Notes: generated by a model not told the origin, from the letters alone. A stretch of DNA of 64,000 bases from Thalassotalea sp. 273M-4 (GCF_041410465.1 NZ_CP166961.1:1054001-1118000), one strand, 5' to 3'. Positions 9,239 to 17,174 are shown, counted from the first letter of the stretch. Translations and numbers: made by a program.

Positions 9239-11416
9239 ATGGAAAAGTTAACCAAACTCCTTCTCGTTACACTGACCTTTTTTCTGATTACGGCCTGTGA
9301 TGACGACGATGACTCCTCCAGAGATACCCCTGAAACCATTGTCGAAGTAGCCTCTTCAAATGACAATTTTACCATCTTAGTCGCGGCACTCGAAGCTACA
9401 GGTTTAGATTCTACCTTGAGCAATCCTGATGCCGAATTTACGGTCTTTGCTCCAACGGATGCCGCTTTTGAAAAGCTTGGCACCGACACCATAAATGCAC
9501 TTCTTGCCGATCCCGACACGCTCAGTAATATTTTAACCTATCATGTGTTGTCGGGTACGGTACTGTCTGATGCTGCCATAGCCAGTGCCGGCAGTACGGT
9601 GGCTACGGTTAACGGCGACAGCATAGGTCTCTCATTAAATGGGAACGAGCTGTTGGTTAATACCAGTACGGTTACTCAAACCGATGTGATAACAGATAAT
9701 GGGGTGATTCATGTTATCGACGCGGTGTTATTACCACCGCAGTTATCAGCCAATCCAACTATGAATATAGTCGACACAGCGGTATCTGCAGGACAGTTCA
9801 CGACTTTAGTGTCTTTACTTCAAGCAACCGGTTTAGATACGGTGTTAGCCGATGAATCGATGACCTATACAGTGTTCGCTCCAACCGACACGGCTTTTTC
9901 AATGATTGACCAAGAAACTTTGCAATTGTTGCTCAACAATCCTGATGTGCTTAAAAATATCCTGCTACAACACGTTGTACCTGGGGCGGTAGATTCGGTC
10001 AGGGCATATTCGCTAAACGGGAGTAATGCAACAACGGCCTCGGAGGCTGAAATTGCGTTAGCGGTAAATGCGATGACCGATATGTTAACTTTCGGCGATG
10101 CAAATGTGGTGACCAAAGATGTGAATACGACTAATGGTATTATCCATGTTATTGATGCGGTTGTAATTGCCGATGTGGCATTGCCAGAGCCGGCCATGAG
10201 CATTGTTGATGTGGCTGTTGGCAACGGTAATTTCACCACTTTGGTCGCTGCTCTTCAAGCCACTGGTTTAGATACGGTATTAGCTGACCTCGAAACTGAC
10301 TACACGGTTTTTGCGCCAACCGATGAGGCCTTTGCTTTGCTAGGTCAAGACACCATTAATGCGTTGTTAAATGATACCGAAGCACTGTCGAATATCTTGC
10401 TTTATCACGTTGTCAGCGGCGCTAAAGTCATGTCAGATGGTGCCGTCGGGGTTGCTCAATCAGACAGTCCTTTTGTCGACATGGCGAACCAGCAAAGCTT
10501 GGCACTTAGTTTCAATAACTCAATGTTGTACGCCAACCAGTCGTTAATATCTGGTGCTGATGTAATGGCTGACAATGGTGTCATTCATGTGGTTGACCAA
10601 GTTATTTTGCCACCAGAAATAAAACAACCTTCGGATTTAAGTATTGTCGATGTCGCTCTCGCCAACGAAGACTTCTCGACGTTAGTAACGGCGCTAACGG
10701 CAGCCGATTTGGTAACCACCTTAGCCGATGAGCAGCAGACCTTCACGGTATTTGCACCAACCAATGCGGCATTTGCCAAAATCCCAACAGACACGCTCAA
10801 TGCATTGTTAGGCGATACCGCAGCACTGAGCCAAGTACTATTGCAACATGTGGTTAGTGGCGCTGAAATTTCATCGACTACGGCATTTGCTGCTAACGGG
10901 ACATCGGTTAATACCGCGGCCAATGACGATGTATCCGTGTCTTTAGTCAATTTTACCAAAGCTTCTAATACCAGCTCTGATGAAGTTGCATACGATGCAA
11001 CACAACAAATCTTAGTTGGCGGTCAAGGCTCAGCGAAACCCGGATTTAGTTTATATGTATTTGACAACGATTTAGGCAGTTCAGGCAGTGTTTGTAATGA
11101 TGCCTGCGCGACAAACTGGCCACCTGTTTTAGTGACCGATAATGATGTCAGTAACATTGAGGGCCTGAGTGTCGTTACCCGTGATGACGGTTCATTACAA
11201 GCGGCATATTTAGGACGCCCACTTTACTACTTTATCAATGATACCCAAGCCGGTGACCAAAACGGTCAAGGCGTTATTGATAAGTGGTGGCTAGTTAACT
11301 TACCGCAAGTGTCATTGCAAATCCAAGGCAGCAACGTGATCACCAAAGACATATACACCAGCAATGGGGTGATTCATGTTATTGATACGGTGATAACGGA
11401 AACGTTAGCGCAATAG
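9239..11416 (+). CDS. Four-domain fasciclin (FAS1) lipoprotein with a nested COG4315-type repeat
   Basis: 725 aa. A lipoprotein signal peptide ends in LITAC (Cys20), followed by five Asp residues; Asp at +2 is an inner-membrane retention signal in E. coli. Four FAS1 domains follow, at about residues 33-162, 170-315, 322-462 and from 468. Each has the TVFAPT[DN]xAF and NG(V/I)IHVxDxV motifs. The fourth is split at about 570-690 by a different module (FSLYVFDND, SVCNDACATNWPPV, GRPLYYFINDT) resembling the COG4315 secreted repeat, after which the FAS1 closing motif reappears. FAS1 domains mediate adhesion or surface contacts. A putative ECF11 promoter upstream suggests stress induction. Confidence 0.88.
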   Translation: MEKLTKLLLVTLTFFLITACDDDDDSSRDTPETIVEVASSNDNFTILVAALEATGLDSTLSNPDAEFTVFAPTDAAFEKLGTDTINALLADPDTLSNILTYHVLSGTVLSDAAIASAGSTVATVNGDSIGLSLNGNELLVNTSTVTQTDVITDNGVIHVIDAVLLPPQLSANPTMNIVDTAVSAGQFTTLVSLLQATGLDTVLADESMTYTVFAPTDTAFSMIDQETLQLLLNNPDVLKNILLQHVVPGAVDSVRAYSLNGSNATTASEAEIALAVNAMTDMLTFGDANVVTKDVNTTNGIIHVIDAVVIADVALPEPAMSIVDVAVGNGNFTTLVAALQATGLDTVLADLETDYTVFAPTDEAFALLGQDTINALLNDTEALSNILLYHVVSGAKVMSDGAVGVAQSDSPFVDMANQQSLALSFNNSMLYANQSLISGADVMADNGVIHVVDQVILPPEIKQPSDLSIVDVALANEDFSTLVTALTAADLVTTLADEQQTFTVFAPTNAAFAKIPTDTLNALLGDTAALSQVLLQHVVSGAEISSTTAFAANGTSVNTAANDDVSVSLVNFTKASNTSSDEVAYDATQQILVGGQGSAKPGFSLYVFDNDLGSSGSVCNDACATNWPPVLVTDNDVSNIEGLSVVTRDDGSLQAAYLGRPLYYFINDTQAGDQNGQGVIDKWWLVNLPQVSLQIQGSNVITKDIYTSNGVIHVIDTVITETLAQ

Positions 11417-11596
11417 TAAAAGGACTGTTTAAACGCTATAGCTTATTGCTTGGTATAAAGTGAACTTTTTATCAAGCAACCCAGTATGTATAAGCAAGTG
11501 GCTAATGCCCTGCATATCAAAACTTGAACACTCTGTAGTGTTGTAACGTGACGATGATAAATCAAAGTTTTGAGCTGATGTATTGTCGTAAGTATC

Positions 11597-11628
11597 AACC
11601 TTTTAACCTTTTAACCTTTTAACCTTTT
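11597..11628. repeat. Four tandem copies of the 8-mer aacctttt
   Basis: The 8-bp unit aacctttt is repeated four times exactly, head to tail, in the spacer after the FAS1 gene. It is a simple-sequence tract with no coding context. Copy number could vary by slippage. Confidence 0.9.
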
Positions 11629-11652
11629 AGATAAGGGCTAAGTTTGTCCCTA

Positions 11653-11681
11653 GAGTGGTCATTACCCTGAGATGATCACTC
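11653..11681. repeat. Inverted repeat downstream of the FAS1 gene
   Basis: gagtggtcat (11653-11662) pairs with atgatcactc (11672-11681) with a single mismatch that can form G-U in RNA; the loop is 9 nt. No U tract follows. It could be a 3' stabilising hairpin or an operator for the LON-domain gene. Confidence 0.5.
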
Positions 11682-11720
11682 GAAAATCCTTTGGCCGCCA
11701 TACGTCAAAGGTAATCTTTG

Positions 11721-11750
11721 CGCCCAATCACCTTGATTGGGCGTTTTTTT
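11721..11750 (+). terminator. Intrinsic terminator of the FAS1 transcription unit
   Basis: cgcccaatca (11721-11730) pairs with tgattgggcg (11734-11743) around a 3-nt loop and is followed at once by a run of seven T. This is a textbook rho-independent terminator separating the FAS1 gene from the LON-domain gene. Confidence 0.88.
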
Positions 11751-11794
11751 ATGGATGTTTCTTTCATCAATTAAACAAACATTTGGCCGATCAT

Positions 11795-11822
11795 TGATCA
11801 TTAACTCACTCTGCTACGTAAT
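11795..11822 (+). promoter_or_regulatory. Putative ECF11 promoter of the LON-domain gene
   Basis: TGATCA (11795-11800), 16 nt, then CGTAAT (11817-11822), 35 bp before the start codon. Written from the -35 it is TGATC-N19-TAAT, matching the TGATCC-N18-TAAGA type known for RpoE/ChrR sigma factors, and it lies directly after a terminator. Confidence 0.7.
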
Positions 11823-11856
11823 TATTTAGAGTGACAAAATACATTTTAAGGCATAT

Positions 11857-12459
11857 ATGAACATCCCTATTTTCCCATTACCTATTTATCTCTTACCTGG
11901 TGGGGTCACTAGGCTTCGGATATTTGAGCAGCGTTATTTGAAAATGGTGAAAAACGTTAACAAAACAGATGGTTTTGCCATTTGTTACGCTAATGAGTCT
12001 GAGACAACTTACCCAGGTAAATGGGCGAGTTGGGTGGATATCATTGACTTTAAGTTGGGAGAAGATTCGGTACTAATCATCGACGTTCAATGTAAGCAGT
12101 TGGTGACCATGGTGAGTCTTGAGCGAGACCAAGACACACTGCTTCATGCTGAAGTTGAACCTAAGTTGCATTGGCAATCAGACGGGCTAGACCATAAATC
12201 GACTCAAATCACTGAGCTCAAAAGCCAACTTAAGAAGCTATTGGACAACAACGCGTCGTTAGCGTCTTTGTATCAACACGCTGATGCTAACTACCCTAAT
12301 TGGGATCCAAAATGGGTGTGTGCTAGGTGGTTAGAGCTTTTACCGATTTCATATCAAGATAAAAAACATTTTGCCGATAACAGCAGTTTTCACCATGCAG
12401 TCGAATTTCTCACGACCTTAATTCTTGACGAGAATAAAATGGCCAAGTATTTACAATAG
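11857..12459 (+). CDS. LON peptidase substrate-binding (LON_N) domain protein
   Basis: 200 aa. The opening IPIFPLPIYLLPGGVTRLRIFEQRY is the hallmark of stand-alone LON N-terminal-domain proteins, which lack the ATPase and protease parts of Lon. The middle (VDIIDFKLGEDSVLIIDVQC) continues the beta-barrel and the rest is helical, including KWVCARWLELLPI. Function is unknown, although the domain binds protein substrates in Lon. It has its own putative ECF11 promoter and lies just before the sigma factor gene, so it probably belongs to the ChrR regulon. Confidence 0.85.
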   Translation: MNIPIFPLPIYLLPGGVTRLRIFEQRYLKMVKNVNKTDGFAICYANESETTYPGKWASWVDIIDFKLGEDSVLIIDVQCKQLVTMVSLERDQDTLLHAEVEPKLHWQSDGLDHKSTQITELKSQLKKLLDNNASLASLYQHADANYPNWDPKWVCARWLELLPISYQDKKHFADNSSFHHAVEFLTTLILDENKMAKYLQ

Positions 12460-12509
12460 CCGTGGTTTATTGTGGTGCTAAGTATTTTGTTTTTTATTAA
12501 TAATTTTTG

Positions 12510-12538
12510 TGATCCAATGTTTTTGCGTTGTCGTAATA
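12510..12538 (+). promoter_or_regulatory. Putative autoregulatory ECF11 promoter of the sigma-ChrR operon
   Basis: TGATCC (12510-12515), 16 nt, then CGTAATA (12532-12538), 30 bp before the sigma factor start. The -35 matches the ECF11 consensus exactly. Autoregulation of the sigma/anti-sigma operon is usual for this group. Confidence 0.78.
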
Positions 12539-12567
12539 CCATTTAATCATCTGATTACGGAACGACT

Positions 12568-13209
12568 ATGAATCAATTACACGTAACAAATTCATCGACA
12601 ATGTTGCAACAAACGCGCGGAAAAGGTACAACTAAGCGTATGAATACTTCCGTAGATCACAACCAACTCGCAAATTGGTTAGCACTTGTTGCAGAAAAAC
12701 GAGACAAACAAGCCTTCACTGGCCTGTTTCAATTTTTCGCTCCCAAAATTTTGCGCATAGCCGCCAGTAAATTTACCAACGAAGCTCAGGCTGCAGAAAT
12801 TGTGCAAGAAACCATGACCAACGTATGGCGAAAGGCTCACTTATACAGCCCTGAAAAAGGCGCGCCCACAACTTGGGTTTATACCGTGATGCGTAATGTA
12901 ACCTTTGATATGTTACGTAAACTCAAAGCTAAAAAAGAAGATAATTTAAGTGATGATATTTGGCCTATTGCTGAGGCTGCGGAAGTTAAAGAGCAAGAAT
13001 TTGAAGACCATCTTCAAAATAAGCAAATCTTATCTTTGCTTGATAAACTCCCCGAAAATCAGCGACAAGTCGTTAAAGGCTTCTATTTTATGGAAATGTC
13101 GCAAGAGCAATTAGCACAACATCTTGACCTACCTCTTGGCACCGTCAAGTCTCGGTTAAGACTAGCTTTGAACAAACTTAAGCTTCAACTCGGAGAGCAA
13201 CATGATTAA
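12568..13209 (+). CDS. rpoE: ECF sigma factor, RpoE/ChrR type (ECF11)
   Basis: 213 aa. Region 2 (residues about 45-115: FAPKILRIAASKF, AEIVQETMTNVWRKA, TWVYTVMRNVTFDMLRK) and region 4 (about 145-205: LLDKLPENQRQVVKGFYF, LDLPLGTVKSRLRLAL) are complete; no N-terminal region 1 is present. In Rhodobacter the orthologous sigma-E drives the singlet-oxygen response and is held by ChrR. The chrR gene overlaps the 3' end by 8 bp, as expected for a sigma/anti-sigma pair. The start could also be the later ATG at 12640. This is the ECF type, unrelated to envelope-stress RpoE despite the symbol. Confidence 0.9.
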   Translation: MNQLHVTNSSTMLQQTRGKGTTKRMNTSVDHNQLANWLALVAEKRDKQAFTGLFQFFAPKILRIAASKFTNEAQAAEIVQETMTNVWRKAHLYSPEKGAPTTWVYTVMRNVTFDMLRKLKAKKEDNLSDDIWPIAEAAEVKEQEFEDHLQNKQILSLLDKLPENQRQVVKGFYFMEMSQEQLAQHLDLPLGTVKSRLRLALNKLKLQLGEQHD

Positions 13210-13759
13210 ACATCACCCTAACCATGATTTATTAAATGCCTTTGTGCTAGGGGAGCTACCTGCATCAATGTCGGCGGCGGTTGCTATGCATAACGAAATG
13301 TGTCCCGTATGCCAACAAAAAGTGAGTAACCTCACTGAGCAATGTGCAGAGCAAAGTTTTGAACAACCTAATGCTCTTAGCTCAGACACCAGCAGTGCCA
13401 GTCAAGTTGAACACAGCGAAATAACCTTTGATTTTGACAGCATGATCGCCAAAATTACAGAAAGTGCCAATATCGATGCCGTGATTGAAAAGGGGCCGGT
13501 TGATATTACCGTCAAAAATCAAACCTACCGATTACCAAGAGCCCTTGCGAGCATGGAACTTAGCGGTTGGACAAATGTTGGCAAACTCTCGCGGGCAAGA
13601 CTAAAGCTTGATGAAGGGGACATCCACACCAGTATGTTACAAATACAACCTGGTGGGGCAGTACCTCATCATACCCACAAAGGTTACGAGGTAACGGTTC
13701 TACTCGATGGCCAGTTTAAAGATGAAATGGGCGAGTACGGACCAGAGCCTTTCAGTTAA
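13202..13759 (+). CDS. chrR: ChrR anti-sigma factor, truncated by a transposable element
   Basis: 185 aa. The N-terminal zinc anti-sigma domain is intact: His near the N terminus and HNEMCPVC (residues 30-37) match the H..HxxxCxxC zinc site of ChrR. The C-terminal cupin-like domain starts at about residue 105 and has metal-type residues PHHTHKGYE, but the reading frame is cut after EYGP (residue 181) by the element at 13744, which adds EPFS and a stop. The missing 48 residues, including a later His-rich segment that should supply the last cupin ligand, lie at 17175-17322. In ChrR the N-terminal domain alone binds sigma and the cupin domain is needed for signal response, so the truncated form may hold sigma permanently or be unstable. 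Confidence 0.9.
   Translation: MIKHHPNHDLLNAFVLGELPASMSAAVAMHNEMCPVCQQKVSNLTEQCAEQSFEQPNALSSDTSSASQVEHSEITFDFDSMIAKITESANIDAVIEKGPVDITVKNQTYRLPRALASMELSGWTNVGKLSRARLKLDEGDIHTSMLQIQPGGAVPHHTHKGYEVTVLLDGQFKDEMGEYGPEPFS
13734..13743. repeat. Target-site duplication, left copy (10 bp)
   Basis: agtacggacc directly precedes the left terminal repeat and recurs at 17165-17174 directly after the right one. Removing the element and one copy joins the chrR reading frame as EYGPGDFIM. Confidence 0.95.
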
Positions 13760-13766
13760 CGTGTTG
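13744..13766. repeat. Left terminal inverted repeat, 23 bp
   Basis: Begins agagcctttcag and is the exact reverse complement of 17142-17164. It contains the palindrome gttaac. Confidence 0.97.
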
Positions 13767-13773
13767 AAATAGT

Positions 13774-13808
13774 AAAAAAGCAAGATGCCACAACATCTTG
13801 CTTTTTTT
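13774..13808. terminator. Bidirectional terminator inside the left end of the element
   Basis: gcaagatg (13780-13787) pairs with catcttgc (13794-13801) around a 6-nt loop; the stem is flanked by six A on one side and seven T on the other. Placed just inside the element, it should stop transcripts of the sigma-chrR operon entering the element, and the reverse. Confidence 0.9.
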
Positions 13809-13909
13809 GTATGTAATAACAGTATCTTACGTATATATTGTTCCTATTGACAAGGAATATTGATATGTTCTTATGTAAAAGTACATAAATAAAAAATAGG
13901 TAGTAATAA

Positions 13910-15223
13910 ATGCAAAAGATATTAGAAGACATATGCGATTCATTAGACGATTTATCCTTATCGGTAGAGAAAATTTCTAATGACGACAGAAATATAAATG
14001 ATATGCAAAACTCTCCAGCATATCCTGCTTTAAATAGACATGACTTAGCGTACATCCCTACTGCATTAGCAGAAAAGATTAGAATTGCCGATTTAACCAT
14101 TGAAGATGAGACAACATTAGAATATTTAGAAGAATTTCCAGATAAGATAAAGAGCCTTAAAACAAGAAGCGTACCTAACTTATTTCACAACAGCTATCCT
14201 ACGGCTATATCTTCTTTCTTGATTACCTTGGAATTGCTTGAAACGCTTATTGATTCAGAATTAACTTGGATTGTAGAAAACGATAATAAGGCAATGCCTC
14301 CTGCTGTTCATAGAAGGTTAAAAACATTAAACACAAAAATTCAAAACATTGAAGTCGATGAAGAAGACTTAACTAATAAGATCAAGCTAATTAACGAAGC
14401 ACATGAGACAGCAGAATCTCTACCTTCTGATTTAGAGGATTTGAAAAAAGCCCGTATTGAGCTTGAAAAAGCAAATCAAAAATCCATTGTGATCCTTTCA
14501 AAAATTGAAGATGCCAACACTAAATCAAAACAGCTATTGGAATCATTAGATTCTAATAAAGTTAAGTCCGATAAATTGGTTGAAAATTGTGAAGATGCAT
14601 ACAGAGTTACCACCAGTAAAGGATTGGCAGGTGCATTCGAACAAAGGGCTACTAAAATGGCATATGCCATGTGGGTATGGGTAATAGGTCTTTTACTTTC
14701 ATTGTGGGGTATTTGGCATATTGGCTCTGCAAGAGTAGATGCACTAACAACTTTACTTGCTGCTCCAAATTTTTCTTGGGGTACGGTAGCAATCCATCTT
14801 GTATTAGCTTTTATTAGTTTGGGTGCTCCATTGTGGTTTGCGTGGTTATCGACAAAACAAATAAATCAAAGGTTTAAACTTGCTGAAGATTATGGTTTTA
14901 AATCCTCAACGTCAAAAGCTTATGAAGGCTATAAAAGGGAAGCTAATACTATTGATAAAAAAATGGAATCAAGGTTGTTTGAATCTGCGCTGGCAAGATT
15001 AGAAGAGCCACCATTGAGATTACTTGAAAACAATCATCACTCAAGCCCTTGGCATGAATTTTTTGATTCAGAACAGTTTAAATCCATTATGAAAAATGTT
15101 CCTGAATTAAGGGATAAAGTTTTGAACGTTGTAGATAAAGTAACCCCTAATATTGGAAAACAACACCCTAAGCAATCAGGCAATGATTCCGTTGAGCAAA
15201 TAGTTACTGATAAAGCTAGTTAA
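13910..15223 (+). CDS. Element-borne coiled-coil membrane protein of unknown function
   Basis: 437 aa; no family recognised. The N-terminal 130 residues are acidic and helical. Residues about 130-235 are heptad-like coiled coil rich in Lys, Glu and Asn. Two hydrophobic helices follow (about 252-272, MWVWVIGLLLSLWGIW; about 291-313, ending APLWFAWL) with a short loop. A charged helix KLAEDYGFKSSTSKAYEGYK comes straight after TM2, and the tail is polar. There is no signal peptide, so both termini are probably cytosolic. The gene is not needed for a simple IS and so is cargo. The layout recalls two-TM effectors in phage-defence loci, but this is only analogy. A TTGACA lies at 13847, about 60 bp upstream of the start. 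Confidence 0.8.
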   Translation: MQKILEDICDSLDDLSLSVEKISNDDRNINDMQNSPAYPALNRHDLAYIPTALAEKIRIADLTIEDETTLEYLEEFPDKIKSLKTRSVPNLFHNSYPTAISSFLITLELLETLIDSELTWIVENDNKAMPPAVHRRLKTLNTKIQNIEVDEEDLTNKIKLINEAHETAESLPSDLEDLKKARIELEKANQKSIVILSKIEDANTKSKQLLESLDSNKVKSDKLVENCEDAYRVTTSKGLAGAFEQRATKMAYAMWVWVIGLLLSLWGIWHIGSARVDALTTLLAAPNFSWGTVAIHLVLAFISLGAPLWFAWLSTKQINQRFKLAEDYGFKSSTSKAYEGYKREANTIDKKMESRLFESALARLEEPPLRLLENNHHSSPWHEFFDSEQFKSIMKNVPELRDKVLNVVDKVTPNIGKQHPKQSGNDSVEQIVTDKAS

Positions 15224-15237
15224 ATATAGATAACTTT

Positions 15238-15270
15238 AAAAGGCACTGATTAATCAGTGCCTTATTTTTT
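15238..15270. terminator. Terminator between the convergent element genes
   Basis: aggcactgatt (15241-15251) and aatcagtgcct (15252-15262) form an 11-bp perfect stem whose two central bases must open as loop, followed by T-rich sequence on the plus side and A/T on the other. It serves both genes. Confidence 0.88.
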
Positions 15271-15278
15271 AGTTCTGA

Positions 15279-17072
15279 TCAGTATAGTAATGATTCAATT
15301 TTTATTGGTGCTTTGGCTAAACCAAGTTTAACAGCAGGAACTTCATGTTGCTCACCTCTTCGTTTCATATAGTTGTGATAAAAGCGAAATATGCCTGATA
15401 GCTTTGATATCATATCTACTCTATAAGGACTGAAGCCATACCATTTGTTGTTTGTACTGGCACTCGTTGAATCTCGGCTAAACATACGAATTTTATCTCT
15501 AGCCACCTTAAAGAAACCCTCAACACCATGAAGACTTGCCTTGTGGTAAAGATTAATCATATGTTCTTCACTGTAATCTCCTAAGTCAGTAAACATTCTT
15601 ACCATTTTTTGCGGTTCGTACATGGTTGGTATAGGACACCTTACCCAAGTTTTTCGGCTACCATTTTCGATTGGAATTTGGTTTTCAATTTCATGACGGT
15701 AAAGCTCTTGGATAAGTTGATATTTTGAGGTGTTATCTAAGTCTTTCCATGCGATTCCTGTTTTTAACTGCATCTGCCTTTCAAATTGTTTAATCATGTA
15801 TGTTCTTTGATTTACAGAGATGTTCTTACCATTGGCAACAAACCAACCATCAGCAGTTCTGGCAGTAATTCGGTCATTAAAAATTATATTAATAGCGTTC
15901 CGTATTGAAGGCTCTCTATCAACGAAGAATCGAACCTTTTCAACTGATTTAAACATTTCTTTATTGGCAAGAAAGTGGGCATATGTAGAGTAGTCGCTAT
16001 GAACTAACATACCCTGTTTTGGCAATCTAACATCACCATTTGGCTCATCAATAGCATCTAAGTTAAGTTGAATAGAATGCTTATATTCCGTAAGCCATAT
16101 TTGGTATTCTGGACTATCTACATCTAGCTTTAAAGGGTTAGGATCTTTCTCGTGTAAAGCCTTTTCTAAAAATTCAGTTTCTTGCTGTTTAAATTCATCA
16201 GGAAGCCACAACCTAGCATATTTTCGATGCTGTGGTCTTTTATCCTTTTCTAGCTCAAGAATCGGGTCATTAAGAATAGCTTCTTGAGAAATATCGTGGT
16301 CAACATTAAAATCCCAACCAAAGACATATCGACTTCTATTATCAACAGTGGCTAGTCCGTAAAGCTGAATAATTCTTCTATCTTTTCGTTCAGGCCAATT
16401 GACCGTTTGAACTTGCCTATCGCAAGATAAATAAAGCCTGTCACATCCTGTTTCCGAAAATTTAAGTTCCCTTTCTCCCATAAACTCTTGAACCTTTTCA
16501 TAGATCCATCCGACTCGGTTGTAGAAAGTTTCTGGATTTATTTCTGCTATTTCAAGAATTCCCTGGACAGGAACTTGAGCAACAATAGCTTTAAAAATAG
16601 TTCGATTTTTATGGCTTACTCTTTGCTTTCTTCTTTTATTCGGCTTTGAAAAGACTTTCTTGCAGGATAGGCATTGGTATCGCTGAGAGCCAGCAGCCGT
16701 TTTGCCGTAAAAACGATACGAATCAGAATTTGCAATGTCGATATTGTTATTTGGGCAATCAATTGTAGGGCAACAAGTTTTAGCCACAACTCTAAATTTA
16801 TTTATCCTATTAAACTCTTCTGAAAGACTCTTGTTGCTTTTGATAGGAACTCTTGAAAGACATTGATCACAGAAGATTACAGGGGAGTTTTTACCCGATG
16901 CCTGAACTTTATATACAGAAGATGATGACTTTCTCTTTTTTATTATGTTATTGTAATGAGGGTCAACACCGTAGTTTATACACAAAGGATTGTTACAGCA
17001 ATTCACCTGAATACCATCAAAGGTTTCAGGTATTATTTTCTCTTTTTTCCCCTCTGAAGATTTTTTAAGCAT
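15279..17072 (-). CDS. Putative zinc-ribbon DDE transposase, 597 aa
   Basis: The N-terminal part holds four cysteine clusters: Cys25/26/31, Cys68/71, Cys100/101/106 and Cys134/137. The last reads RYQCLSCKKVF, like the zinc ribbon of IS1 InsA-type proteins, and is followed by a basic stretch and a helix-turn-helix-like segment (about 158-195). Candidate catalytic residues are Asp218 (LYLSCDRQ), Asp360 (LVHSDYSTYAHF) or Asp385 (FFVDREPS), and Glu518 (GVEGFFKVARDKIR), followed by a conserved-looking W534 segment. At 597 aa it is far longer than IS1 transposases. It is the only candidate recombinase in the element. Start and family are not certain; no clear ribosome site precedes the ATG. Confidence 0.82.
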   Translation of the reverse strand: MLKKSSEGKKEKIIPETFDGIQVNCCNNPLCINYGVDPHYNNIIKKRKSSSSVYKVQASGKNSPVIFCDQCLSRVPIKSNKSLSEEFNRINKFRVVAKTCCPTIDCPNNNIDIANSDSYRFYGKTAAGSQRYQCLSCKKVFSKPNKRRKQRVSHKNRTIFKAIVAQVPVQGILEIAEINPETFYNRVGWIYEKVQEFMGERELKFSETGCDRLYLSCDRQVQTVNWPERKDRRIIQLYGLATVDNRSRYVFGWDFNVDHDISQEAILNDPILELEKDKRPQHRKYARLWLPDEFKQQETEFLEKALHEKDPNPLKLDVDSPEYQIWLTEYKHSIQLNLDAIDEPNGDVRLPKQGMLVHSDYSTYAHFLANKEMFKSVEKVRFFVDREPSIRNAINIIFNDRITARTADGWFVANGKNISVNQRTYMIKQFERQMQLKTGIAWKDLDNTSKYQLIQELYRHEIENQIPIENGSRKTWVRCPIPTMYEPQKMVRMFTDLGDYSEEHMINLYHKASLHGVEGFFKVARDKIRMFSRDSTSASTNNKWYGFSPYRVDMISKLSGIFRFYHNYMKRRGEQHEVPAVKLGLAKAPIKIESLLY

Positions 17073-17074
17073 AA

Positions 17075-17112
17075 AAAAAGCCCTATAACAACCGTAACTG
17101 ATTAATTATAGG
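17075..17112 (-). promoter_or_regulatory. Hairpin plus U-tract in the transposase leader
   Basis: On the minus strand cctataa (17112-17106) can pair with ttatagg (17090-17084), followed at once by gctttttttatg, where the ATG is the transposase start. A TATAAT-like -10 lies within the 5' arm. The arrangement looks like a terminator that would block read-in transcription from outside, limiting transposase synthesis; the weak 7-bp AT-rich stem makes this tentative. Confidence 0.4.
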
Positions 17113-17141
17113 ACATTTTTTGTTGTTCAGCTAACATTTAT

Positions 17142-17164
17142 CAACACGTTAACTGAAAGGCTCT
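17142..17164. repeat. Right terminal inverted repeat, 23 bp
   Basis: Begins caacacgttaac and ends aggctct; the exact reverse complement of 13744-13766. The base after it starts the second copy of the target duplication. Confidence 0.97.
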
Positions 17165-17174
17165 AGTACGGACC
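17165..17174. repeat. Target-site duplication, right copy (10 bp)
   Basis: agtacggacc, identical to 13734-13743. Confidence 0.95.

Larger units (their letters stand above)
13744..17164. mobile_element. 3421-bp transposable element inserted in chrR
   Basis: The element is bounded by perfect 23-bp terminal inverted repeats (13744-13766 and 17142-17164) and flanked by a 10-bp duplication of chrR sequence. It holds two convergent genes: a two-TM coiled-coil protein (plus strand) and a 597-aa zinc-ribbon DDE-type transposase (minus strand). Hairpin terminators lie inside the left end, between the genes, and in the leader of the transposase. Its base composition is more AT-rich than the flanking operon. 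The perfect repeats and intact target duplication indicate a recent, probably functional insertion. Not assigned to a known IS family. Confidence 0.93.

Noticed and set aside
11597..11628. Tandem 8-mers considered as a CRISPR remnant or iteron origin
   Set aside because: There are no spacers between units, the unit is too short for CRISPR, and no replication gene lies nearby.
12568..13209. Sigma factor considered the envelope-stress RpoE
   Set aside because: The adjacent gene is ChrR with a zinc HxxxCxxC and cupin domain, not RseA, and the promoters are TGATCC-type, so it belongs to the ECF11 group.
15279..17072. Transposase considered a standard IS1 InsAB fusion
   Set aside because: The zinc ribbon is similar, but the protein is more than twice as long, has extra cysteine clusters, and the element has cargo, so a plain IS1 label is not justified.
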